Shown here piece after piece: positions 1 to 6,903 of a stretch of 42,118 nucleotides of DNA; positions within the stretch are counted from its first letter, which is position 1, and each line of letters starts with the position of its first letter. The position numbers and the translations under genes were made by a program. The stretch comes from Chloroflexota bacterium. Lineage in GTDB: Bacteria > Chloroflexota > Limnocylindria > Limnocylindrales > CSP1-4. The notes under the pieces are model-generated. The model searched no databases, was not told the origin of the DNA, and was given only the letters and a program-made list of their open reading frames with translations. Location: contig SCUO01000065.1 of assembly GCA_004297395.1 (NCBI GenBank), positions 1 through 42,118 of the forward strand. The letters are read 5' to 3'.

Positions 1-236
1 CCCTCGATCACATCGTCCCGCGGCATCGCGGCGGGCTGCACACCTGGGACAACCTCGTGGCCGCCTGCAAGGGCTGCAACCACCGCAAGGGCAGCAAGAC
101 CCTCGACGAGGCCCGGATGCACCTCGTCCGCGCCCCGTTCGAGCCGCGCAGCGACCTCTATTCGCTGTTCACCCCGTACCTCGCCGACGAGCGCAACGAG
201 GCCTGGCGCTCGTACCTCTTCCTCGGGCGGAACTGA
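1..236 (+). CDS. HNH endonuclease, C-terminal part
   Basis: The open frame enters from the left edge (codons from base 3) and ends with TGA at 234-236, giving the last 77 residues. The fragment carries the second half of an HNH nuclease finger: DHIVPRHRGG, then WDNLVAACKGCNHRKGSKT. The His, Asn and CxxCN..K pattern is typical of small HNH endonucleases of the McrA type. The segment after it (PFEPRSDLYSLF onwards) matches the usual tail of this family. The substrate cannot be judged because the N-terminus lies outside the window. The next gene starts 20 bases downstream on the same strand. Confidence 0.8.
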   Translation, partial: LDHIVPRHRGGLHTWDNLVAACKGCNHRKGSKTLDEARMHLVRAPFEPRSDLYSLFTPYLADERNEAWRSYLFLGRN

Positions 237-255
237 CCGGGGCCGGGGTCGGCCC

Positions 256-1671
256 GTGGAGATCCGCCCGCCCGCGATCGCCCCGCCCGGGATCCGCCGG
301 CCCGGCACCCGCCCGCCCGAGATCCGCCCGCCCGACTCGGTCCTGGCGATCCTGGGCCGCCTCTGGTCGGCCGGCCACGCCGGCTATGTCGTGGGCGGCT
401 CCCTGCGCGACGTCCTCATGGGCCGCGAGCCGCACGACTGGGACATGGCCACGGATGCCCGCCCGGATCGGCTCCTCGAGCTCTTTCCCGGCGCCGTCTA
501 CGAGAATCGCTTCGGGACCGTGGCCATCCGCGAGGGCGGCGAGCTCCACGAGGTCACGACGTTCCGGACCGACCACGAGTACGCCGACTTCCGCCGTCCG
601 CATCGGATCGAGTTCGGCGACCGGATCGAGCTCGACCTGGCCCGGCGCGACTTCACGATCAACGCGCTGGCCTGGGGCGCCGACGCGACCCGGCACCGCG
701 GCGAACCTGCCGCCCCCGGCCTCGTCGATCCCTACGGCGGGACCGACGACGTCGAGGCTCGGATCATCCGGGCGGTCGGCGACCCGCGGGCTCGATTCGA
801 GGAGGACGCCCTGCGGATGGTCCGTGCGGTTCGCCTGGCCGCGACACTCGGCGTCGAGATCGAGACCGGGACGCTCGGGGCGATCGAGGCCCGCGCGAAG
901 CTCGTCGCCCACCTGTCGGGCGAGCGCCTGGCGGCCGAGCTCGACAAGCTCCTGGGTGCCGACCGGCCGTCGATCGGGCTCCGGCTGATGGCATCGACCG
1001 GGATCCTCGCCGTCCTCTCGCCCGAGCTGGCTGCGCAGCGTGGCCTGCCCCAGAACAAGATCCCCGGCGACGATCTCTGGGCCCACACCGTCCGGACGGT
1101 CGATGCCGTCGCGATCGACCGACCGGTCGTCAGGCTGGCCGCCCTGCTCCACGACATCGGCAAGCCCGCGACGATGGCCGATGGCCACTTCCTCCACCAC
1201 GACGCCGTCGGGGCGGAGTTGGCGGCGAAGCTCCTCGACCGCCTCCGATCGCCGAGGCCGGTCGCCGAGCGGGTGGTCCATCTCGTCCGCCACCACATGT
1301 TCACCTACGACCCGACGTGGGGCGATGCGGGGGTGCGGCGCTTCATCCGGCGGATCGGGCGGGACGCCCTCGAATCGCTCTTCGCCCTGCGCGAGGCGGA
1401 CAACGTCGGCAGCGGCCAGGCGCCGGGCGGCAACGAGCTCGACGAGCTTCGGCGTCGGGTCCGCGAGCAGCTCGAGGGCGACGTCGTCCTCGAGCGGTCG
1501 GACCTCGCAATCGATGGCAACGACCTCATCGCCGAGCTGGGGCTGGCGGAGGGGCCGACGCTCGGGCGAGTTCTCGGTGAGCTCCTGGAGCGGGCGATCG
1601 CCGACCCGTCGATCAATGATCGCCCGACGCTCCTCCTCCTCGCCCAGGCGATGCTCACGGAGGATCGATGA
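256..1671 (+). CDS. cca: CCA tRNA nucleotidyltransferase with HD domain
   Basis: This class II nucleotidyltransferase adds or repairs the 3' CCA of tRNAs. The active-site block at about residues 45-70 has VVGGSLRDVL and HDWDMATDA, with the paired Asp metal ligands. RRDFTINALAW follows near residue 135. An HD phosphohydrolase domain begins at LLHDIGKP (about residue 297), as in bacterial CCA enzymes with 2',3'-cyclic phosphatase activity. The length of 471 residues is normal. The GTG at 256 is the only ordinary start before the conserved core; the first 25 residues are a Pro/Arg-rich repeat (RPPEIRPP-like) of unknown role. The stop overlaps the start of the next gene as ATGA. Confidence 0.93.
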   Translation: MEIRPPAIAPPGIRRPGTRPPEIRPPDSVLAILGRLWSAGHAGYVVGGSLRDVLMGREPHDWDMATDARPDRLLELFPGAVYENRFGTVAIREGGELHEVTTFRTDHEYADFRRPHRIEFGDRIELDLARRDFTINALAWGADATRHRGEPAAPGLVDPYGGTDDVEARIIRAVGDPRARFEEDALRMVRAVRLAATLGVEIETGTLGAIEARAKLVAHLSGERLAAELDKLLGADRPSIGLRLMASTGILAVLSPELAAQRGLPQNKIPGDDLWAHTVRTVDAVAIDRPVVRLAALLHDIGKPATMADGHFLHHDAVGAELAAKLLDRLRSPRPVAERVVHLVRHHMFTYDPTWGDAGVRRFIRRIGRDALESLFALREADNVGSGQAPGGNELDELRRRVREQLEGDVVLERSDLAIDGNDLIAELGLAEGPTLGRVLGELLERAIADPSINDRPTLLLLAQAMLTEDR

Positions 1672-2045
1672 TCGAGCTGCTGCTGGCGGCCGAGCGGATG
1701 CTCGCCGCGGGCGACCTGGACCACGCCGAGCGGCTCTTCTCCCAGGTGGCCGAGGCCGACCCGCGGAATGCGATCGCGGTCGTGGGCCTGGCCGAGGTCG
1801 CCGGGGCGCGCGGTGACGCGGTGGCGGCGCTCGGACAGGCTCGACGGGCGCTCGGGATCGACCCCGAGAACGCGGCGGCCCGGCGAATGGTCGAGCGGCT
1901 CGAGATGGCGGCTCCGCGGGCAGTGGCGCCCGAGCCGGAGGGCGCGCCCGAACCCAGGACGGCAGGCGGGCCCGAGCCCGAGCCGCCGGCGCCCGCCCGC
2001 CGGTCGTGGCTCGATCGGATTCTCGGGTTCTTCGGTCGCCGCTGA
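1668..2045 (+). CDS. small TPR-repeat protein
   Basis: A 125-residue protein with two tetratricopeptide-like helix pairs (LLLAAERMLAAGDLDHAERL and AEVAGARGDAVAALGQARRA) each followed by a DP/N turn. A Pro/Glu-rich linker (about residues 82-107) follows, and it ends in a basic amphipathic tail, SWLDRILGFFGRR, that may contact membrane or a partner. It shares ATGA with the upstream CCA-adding enzyme, so the two are very probably co-translated. No specific function is recognised. TPR proteins of this size usually act as adaptors. Confidence 0.75.
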   Translation: MIELLLAAERMLAAGDLDHAERLFSQVAEADPRNAIAVVGLAEVAGARGDAVAALGQARRALGIDPENAAARRMVERLEMAAPRAVAPEPEGAPEPRTAGGPEPEPPAPARRSWLDRILGFFGRR

Positions 2046-2065
2046 CCTCCGGGCGTCCGCGCCCG

Positions 2066-2071
2066 TATCCT
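2066..2071 (+). promoter_or_regulatory. -10 hexamer of a probable leaderless galE transcript
   Basis: TATCCT lies 6 nt before the galE ATG. This puts the expected transcription start on or within a base or two of the start codon. No Shine-Dalgarno sequence is present in between. The hexamer lies inside the end of the TPR gene. Confidence 0.5.
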
Positions 2072-2077
2072 GCGGCC

Positions 2078-3064
2078 ATGCACATCCTCGTCACCGGCGG
2101 CGCCGGGTACGTCGGCTCGGTCACGGTGGAGCGGCTGCTCGAGGCCGGCCACCAGGTGACGGTCCTCGACGACCTCTCGACCGGCCATGCCGAGTCCGTC
2201 GTCGAGGGCGCCACGCTCGTCGAAGGGTCGTTCGGGGATCGAGAGGCGGTCGCGGGCCTTCTGCGGAGCGCAGGCATCGATGCCGTCCTCCATTGCGCCG
2301 CGAAGTCGCTCGTCGGCGAGTCGATGGTCGAACCGGCGATCTACTACCGCCACAACGTCGCCGGCGGGGTCGCCCTTCTGGACGCGATGCGCGACGCCGG
2401 CGTCGGGCGGATCGTCTTCTCGTCGACCGCGGCCGTCTATGGCGTCCCCGAGGCGACTCCGATCCCCGAGGACGCCGTCCTGCGGCCGATCAACCCGTAC
2501 GGCGAGTCGAAGCGGACGTTCGAAGGCGCGATGGCCTGGTACGGGGCGGCCTACGGGATCCGCAGTGTGAGCCTTCGCTACTTCAACGTCGCCGGGGCGT
2601 CCGAGGTCAACGGCGAGCGCCACGACCCGGAGACACACCTCATCCCGAATGTCCTTGCAGCGATGGGGAAAGCCAGGCCCCTGACCCTCTTCGGGGACGA
2701 TTACCCGACCCCTGACGGCACCCCGATCCGCGACTACATCCACGTCCTCGACCTGGCCGACGCCCACCTGGCCGCGCTCGAGGCGACCGCGCCGGGCGAT
2801 CTGCGGACGGATCGGGCGCTCGTCTGCAACCTCGGCAGCGGGGGCGGCTTCAGCGTCCGCGAGGTCCTCGCCGCGGCGCACCGTGTGACTGGAACGCCCG
2901 TCCCGCACACCGTCGGCCCGCGGCGCGAGGGCGATCCGGCGATCCTCGTCGCCTCGATCGAACGGGCGGCGGACGTCCTCGGTTGGCGGCCGCGCCGATC
3001 GACCCTCGAGGAGATGATCGGCTCCGCCTGGACGTGGACCGCCCGCCGAACGCGCGACGGGTGA
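2078..3064 (+). CDS. galE: UDP-glucose 4-epimerase
   Basis: This extended short-chain dehydrogenase interconverts UDP-glucose and UDP-galactose for the Leloir pathway and polysaccharide precursors. The NAD-binding motif TGGAGYVG sits at residues 6-13. The catalytic Ser is in FSSTAAVYG (residues 114-122) and Tyr141-x3-Lys145 is in NPYGESK. RDYIHVLDLADAH and NLGSGGGFSVREV are further GalE signatures. At 328 residues it has the usual length. The ATG at 2078 is chosen because the Rossmann strand begins right there and a TATCCT box ends 6 nt upstream; the frame stays open further upstream only as unrelated sequence. It is convergent with the transporter at 3100. Confidence 0.93.
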   Translation: MHILVTGGAGYVGSVTVERLLEAGHQVTVLDDLSTGHAESVVEGATLVEGSFGDREAVAGLLRSAGIDAVLHCAAKSLVGESMVEPAIYYRHNVAGGVALLDAMRDAGVGRIVFSSTAAVYGVPEATPIPEDAVLRPINPYGESKRTFEGAMAWYGAAYGIRSVSLRYFNVAGASEVNGERHDPETHLIPNVLAAMGKARPLTLFGDDYPTPDGTPIRDYIHVLDLADAHLAALEATAPGDLRTDRALVCNLGSGGGFSVREVLAAAHRVTGTPVPHTVGPRREGDPAILVASIERAADVLGWRPRRSTLEEMIGSAWTWTARRTRDG

Positions 3065-3067
3065 GCT

Positions 3068-3080
3068 CCGGCTGAGCCGG
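3068..3080. terminator. small hairpin between convergent genes
   Basis: A perfect 5-bp stem CCGGC/GCCGG with a TGA loop lies just after the galE stop. The convergent transporter gene ends 20 bp further on. There is no T-tract, so intrinsic termination is only a possibility. Confidence 0.3.
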
Positions 3081-3099
3081 CCCTGATCCAGAATCCCGG

Positions 3100-4434
3100 C
3101 TAGCGCGGTTCGAGCGGCGCCGTTGCCGGCGCGAGGCGATCGGGTGGTGGCGTGGCGCGATCGTCGACCTCGCCCGAGCCGGTCCAGCTGTCGGATACCG
3201 GGCGGATGAGCCAGGCCCCGATGAGCATCGTCACCAGGAGGCTCAGGACGGCGACCTGGTAGGCGGCGTTGCCCAGCGTGTCGAACGTCAGGAGCAGGAT
3301 CAGGCCGTACAGCAGCTGGCCGATGACCTGCGAGCCCTTCCCGACGAGCCCGTAGAGGCCGAAGAACTCACCCAGTCGCGCCGGCGGCGAGAGACGGAGC
3401 ATGAACACGCGATCGGCCACCTGGACGCCGCCGAGGCCGCTGCCCAGGATCGCCCCGGCGACCAGGAACAGGCCGATCCCGATGGGCCCGGCGATCCCGA
3501 TCGAGACACCGCCGATGACGAGACCGATCGCCCACGACCACAGGACCGCCATGAGCGTCCGCTTGGGGCCCCAGCTGTCGACGAGCCGGCCCCAGCCGAA
3601 GCTGGCCACGACCGCGACGACGGTCAGCCCGAGGAGGACCAGGTTCGCGACGGTGGTCGTCATGCCCATCGCCCGCACGGTCACGACGCTCATCACGACG
3701 ATGACGGTGTTGACGGCGTCGGAGTAGAAGAACCGACCCAACAGGAACCGGCCCAGCCCCGGCACGCCACGAGCGTGCTCGACCGTCCGGAAGACCTGGT
3801 CGAACGAACCGGTGAGGTCAGCCCGCGAAATCGACTCGCCGCTCGATGTCTCCTTCACGATCAGGAAGATCGGGACCGCGAAGAGCGCGAAGAGGATCGC
3901 CGTGAGCCGAAACCGATCCTCGACCGGGACATCGAGGAGAAAGATCGCCAGGCCCACCGCGATCGTGCCCATGTAGCCGACGGCCACGCCGATCCCCGAG
4001 AGGGTGCCGCGGGTGTTCGGCTTGCTCACCGTCTTCAGCGTCGCGTCGTAGTAGATGAGCGCCGCCTGGTAGGCGAAGTTCGCGACGATGAACAGGATCA
4101 AGCCACCCGTCGGTCCGGCATCGGCCGTGAATGCCGTGGCGGCGACGCACAGCGAGGTGAAGACGAGCAGGAACGGCAGGCGCCGGCCGCCGCGATCCGA
4201 CAGCGCCCCGAGGATCGGCGAGACGACGGCGTTGAGGCCGACGCTGACGACGATCCCGAGGCTCAGGAGGAAGTTGCCGTCCCGCTCGCCGAACTGGGCT
4301 TCCTCGGTCAGCCACAGGCCGATCGCCCCGGACACGACGGCGAAGCTGAAGATCGTGTTCGCGAAGTCGTAGAGGGCCCAGGCGGCCGGGACGCGCGCTC
4401 GACCGGATGGAGTGAGGGCCGCGAGTGCCTGCAT
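3100..4434 (-). CDS. UMF1/Atg22-type major facilitator transporter
   Basis: A 444-residue membrane protein with about 12 hydrophobic segments. The N-terminal WALYDFANTIFSFAV is the hallmark of the UMF1 family, which includes yeast Atg22, a vacuolar amino-acid effluxer. GALSDRGGRRLPFL is the MFS loop 2-3 motif and RLVDSWGPKRT is its counterpart in the second half. Bacterial members are uncharacterised exporters, so the substrate is unknown. The C-terminal 30 residues are polar and Pro-rich. The ATG at 4434 is preceded by GGGAG about 10 nt upstream. Confidence 0.85.
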   Translation of the reverse strand: MQALAALTPSGRARVPAAWALYDFANTIFSFAVVSGAIGLWLTEEAQFGERDGNFLLSLGIVVSVGLNAVVSPILGALSDRGGRRLPFLLVFTSLCVAATAFTADAGPTGGLILFIVANFAYQAALIYYDATLKTVSKPNTRGTLSGIGVAVGYMGTIAVGLAIFLLDVPVEDRFRLTAILFALFAVPIFLIVKETSSGESISRADLTGSFDQVFRTVEHARGVPGLGRFLLGRFFYSDAVNTVIVVMSVVTVRAMGMTTTVANLVLLGLTVVAVVASFGWGRLVDSWGPKRTLMAVLWSWAIGLVIGGVSIGIAGPIGIGLFLVAGAILGSGLGGVQVADRVFMLRLSPPARLGEFFGLYGLVGKGSQVIGQLLYGLILLLTFDTLGNAAYQVAVLSLLVTMLIGAWLIRPVSDSWTGSGEVDDRATPPPDRLAPATAPLEPR

Positions 4435-4642
4435 CGGCGGGGTGCTCCCTTATCGAATGGGCCGATCGGGCCGGGCGGGCGGCGAGCGCCGTCGGCCGGA
4501 TGATAGTGAAGACAAGCCCCCGCCAGGGCCGTTTCGTGCGCGGCCGATCAGCCCGGCGGGGTTCCGCTGAGCCGCACCGGTCGGCGGGCCGCTTCCACTG
4601 GCATGGGCATTCGTCATCGACCGGCGCCGCCACCGGTCGGGG

Positions 4643-4648
4643 TAGGAT
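4643..4648 (+). promoter_or_regulatory. -10 hexamer of a probable leaderless transcript
   Basis: TAGGAT ends 7 nt before the ATG at 4656. It overlaps the alternative ATG at 4647, which would therefore lie outside the message. This supports 4656 as the start. Confidence 0.45.
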
Positions 4649-4655
4649 GCCGGTC

Positions 4656-5351
4656 ATGACCGCGCCCGTCACGGTGAGCAGCCCGTCCGCGCTCCGCCTC
4701 ATGCCGTTCGGGCAGGCCAGGGCACACGACATCCGGGACCCGCTCTGGGAGCCATTGTGGGGTGGCCAGCGGGTGCTGGTCCATGCCCTCGACGGCCGCG
4801 TCGCGTTCCGTGACGAGCACGGCGAGGCGGTGGCCGGCCATGACGACCTGCGCGCGGCGATCGCCGGGCTGACGATGGCCGAGGAGGCCGTCATCGACGG
4901 CTACCTCGTGCCGGCGCCACTTCGCGACACGACCGGGGCCGAATTGCCGGCTGGGCTCGACGCCGTCCAGTCGGCGGCAGAGATGGGCCGCCAGTTCCTG
5001 CTCGGCAACCGCAACACGGAGAAGCGCGAGGAGGAGATCCGGCCGGCCGAGCCGCCGGTGCAGGTCCCGTCGAGCTCGCCGGCGGCCTTCATCGCCGTCG
5101 ACCTCCTGTGGCTCGACGAGGATCCCATCATCGATGTCCCGCTCCTCGAGCGGAAGCGTCTCCTCGAGAGCGTCCTGGGTGACGGCGAGATCGTCCGCCG
5201 GACGATGTCGGTGCGGTCGCCGGTCGAGCAGTGGTACGCCCAGTGGCGGGCGCTGGGCTTCAACGCCGTCGCGGCCAAGGGTGCGAACAGCCGCTACACG
5301 CCGGGCCAGCCGAACGGGGAGTGGGCGACGGCCCTCATCCCGAAGCGTTGA
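4656..5351 (+). CDS. ATP-dependent DNA-ligase-like protein, probably catalytically dead
   Basis: This 231-residue protein follows the layout of the adenylation domain of LigD-type ATP-dependent ligases. FIAVDLLWLDEDPI and LLERKRLLESVL match the typical DLL.LDG...LPLLERR region. GFNAVAAKGANSRYTPG matches motif IV (EGVVAK...Y.PG), and the C-terminal EWATALIPKR mimics the motif V lysines. The motif I position, normally EPKWDGYR, reads E32-P-L-W-G-G-Q-R39: the AMP-accepting Lys is Leu34 and the Asp is Gly36. No OB-fold domain follows. By alignment with the family it should not form a ligase-adenylate. A structural or regulatory role is possible. No function is claimed. Confidence 0.65.
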   Translation: MTAPVTVSSPSALRLMPFGQARAHDIRDPLWEPLWGGQRVLVHALDGRVAFRDEHGEAVAGHDDLRAAIAGLTMAEEAVIDGYLVPAPLRDTTGAELPAGLDAVQSAAEMGRQFLLGNRNTEKREEEIRPAEPPVQVPSSSPAAFIAVDLLWLDEDPIIDVPLLERKRLLESVLGDGEIVRRTMSVRSPVEQWYAQWRALGFNAVAAKGANSRYTPGQPNGEWATALIPKR

Positions 5352-5487
5352 GCGGCGGCGCCGGCTGCCCGCCGACCGGCAGGCACGTGACGCGGCGGCG
5401 CGCCCGGCCCGCCAATTGGTCGCGCCTCGCACCGAGGCAAGAGCCCGGCCGATCACGCCGCCCACCCCCCACTCCGCCGCACGGTGG

Positions 5488-5493
5488 TACGGT
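5488..5493 (+). promoter_or_regulatory. -10 hexamer before the glycosyltransferase gene
   Basis: TACGGT (fits TANNNT) ends 6 nt before the GTG at 5500. This is the same arrangement as at galE and other genes here, and it suggests a leaderless mRNA for the glucosylglycerate cluster. Confidence 0.4.
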
Positions 5494-5499
5494 GAGGTC

Positions 5500-6903
5500 G
5501 TGCCCGAGACCGTGCTGACGCCGGCCATCCGCAAGGAGATCGCCCGCCTGGAGCGGGCGGACATCATGGTCGGGATCCCGAGCTTCAAGAATGCCGCGAC
5601 GATCGGCTACGTCGTCCGGGCGGCGCAGGCCGGCCTCGTCCAGTACTTCCCCGATCTTCGACCGGTGGTCGTGAACTCGGACGCCGGCTCGCCCGACGGG
5701 ACCGGCCGGGTCGTGGTGGAGACCGAGCCGCCCGACTACGTGGAACGGATCCTCCTCGTCCGGCCCACCAACAAGCTGGCCCGCGTCTCGCTCACCTATC
5801 CGGAGGTCGACGGCAGCGGCGGCAAGGGCGCGGCCCTGTGGACGATCTTCGAGATCGCAGCGGCACTCGAGGTCCAGGCGCTGGTCGTCGTTGACTCGGA
5901 CCTGCGAAGCATCCTGCCCGAGTGGATCGAGCTCCTGGCCGGCCCGATCCTCAAGGGCGGCTACGACTACGTCGCCCCGCTGTACAGCCGCCACAAGCAC
6001 GACGGCACGATCACGAACACGGTCACCTACCCCCTCACGAGGGCCCTCTACGGGCTTCGCATCCGGCAGCCCATCGGTGGCGACTTCGGCGTCTCGGGCG
6101 ACCTCGTCCGGCACTACCTCGAGGCGCCCGACTGGACGCCCGACGTGTCGAAGTTCGGGATCGACATCTGGATGACGACAACGGCCGTGGCCGGCGGCTT
6201 CGCGGTCTGCCAGACCCGCCTCGGAGCCAAGGTCCACGATCCAAAGGACCCCGGCGCCGACCTGGGGCCGATGTTCCGCCAGGTCGTCGGGACGATCCTC
6301 CGGGTCGCCGTGGCGAACGCCGACCGCTGGCGCGACGTCCGGGGCAGCCACGACGTGCCGGCCTACGGCTTCGAGCGCCACGCCGACCCGCCGCCGCTCG
6401 AGATCAACGTCCTGCGGCTGCTGTCGGAGTTCCAGGCCGGCTCGCTGACGATGGCCTCGACCTGGCGGGAGATGCTCGCGCCGGCCACGGCGGCCGAGGT
6501 CCTGGCCCTGGCCGAGGAAGCCGGCACCGTGGCGACCACGGTTCGCGAGCACCTGGGCATGGGCCGGCCGGGGACGGAGGCACCCTCGACCGCAGCGATG
6601 GCCGAGGCGGCGGCGGCGTTCATGTTCCCCGACGATCTCTGGGCCCGGATCGTCTACGACCTGATCATCAGCGCCCGTGCGGCGCCGGAGGCCGTGGACG
6701 CGAGGGTCGCGGCCCTGGTCCCGGTCTACTTCGGGCGGGTCGCCTCGCTCGTCATCGAGAACCGTGAGCTCTCGACCGACCGGGCGGAGGCCCACGTGGA
6801 GCGCCAGGCCCGCGAGTTCGAGCGGCTCAAGCCATACCTGCTCGGGCGCTGGGACGAGGCTGGCCCGGCGACGGGCGGCCCTTCGACGGCCGAGCCGGCA
6901 TGA
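5500..6903 (+). CDS. GT-A family glycosyltransferase, glucosylglycerate-synthase-like
   Basis: A 467-residue protein with a GT-A fold start (MVGIPSFKNAATIGYVV), a nucleotide-sugar DxD motif in VVVDSDLRS near residue 132, and IGGDFGVSGDL as acceptor-side motif. The C-terminal 120 residues are helical. The architecture recalls glucosylglycerate synthases and related mannosylglycerate enzymes that use a nucleotide sugar and glycerate. The neighbours, GpgS and glycerate kinase, favour that reading, but specificity is inferred. The GTG at 5500 is chosen from the TACGGT box 6 nt upstream and from the position of the first domain strand; the same frame is open further back in unrelated sequence. The stop overlaps the next gene's ATG (ATGA). 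Confidence 0.75.
   Translation: MPETVLTPAIRKEIARLERADIMVGIPSFKNAATIGYVVRAAQAGLVQYFPDLRPVVVNSDAGSPDGTGRVVVETEPPDYVERILLVRPTNKLARVSLTYPEVDGSGGKGAALWTIFEIAAALEVQALVVVDSDLRSILPEWIELLAGPILKGGYDYVAPLYSRHKHDGTITNTVTYPLTRALYGLRIRQPIGGDFGVSGDLVRHYLEAPDWTPDVSKFGIDIWMTTTAVAGGFAVCQTRLGAKVHDPKDPGADLGPMFRQVVGTILRVAVANADRWRDVRGSHDVPAYGFERHADPPPLEINVLRLLSEFQAGSLTMASTWREMLAPATAAEVLALAEEAGTVATTVREHLGMGRPGTEAPSTAAMAEAAAAFMFPDDLWARIVYDLIISARAAPEAVDARVAALVPVYFGRVASLVIENRELSTDRAEAHVERQAREFERLKPYLLGRWDEAGPATGGPSTAEPA

Noticed and set aside
256-330. Pro-rich repeat at the CCA enzyme N-terminus as a separate element
   Set aside because: The repeats are short GC-rich codons (RPPEIRPP-like) just before the domain. They may reflect an over-extended GTG start and have no further support.
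169-2277. 702-codon open frame on the minus strand across cca and galE
   Set aside because: Its translation is Arg/Pro/Ala-rich low-complexity sequence opposite two certain genes. Such long antisense frames are expected at this GC content.
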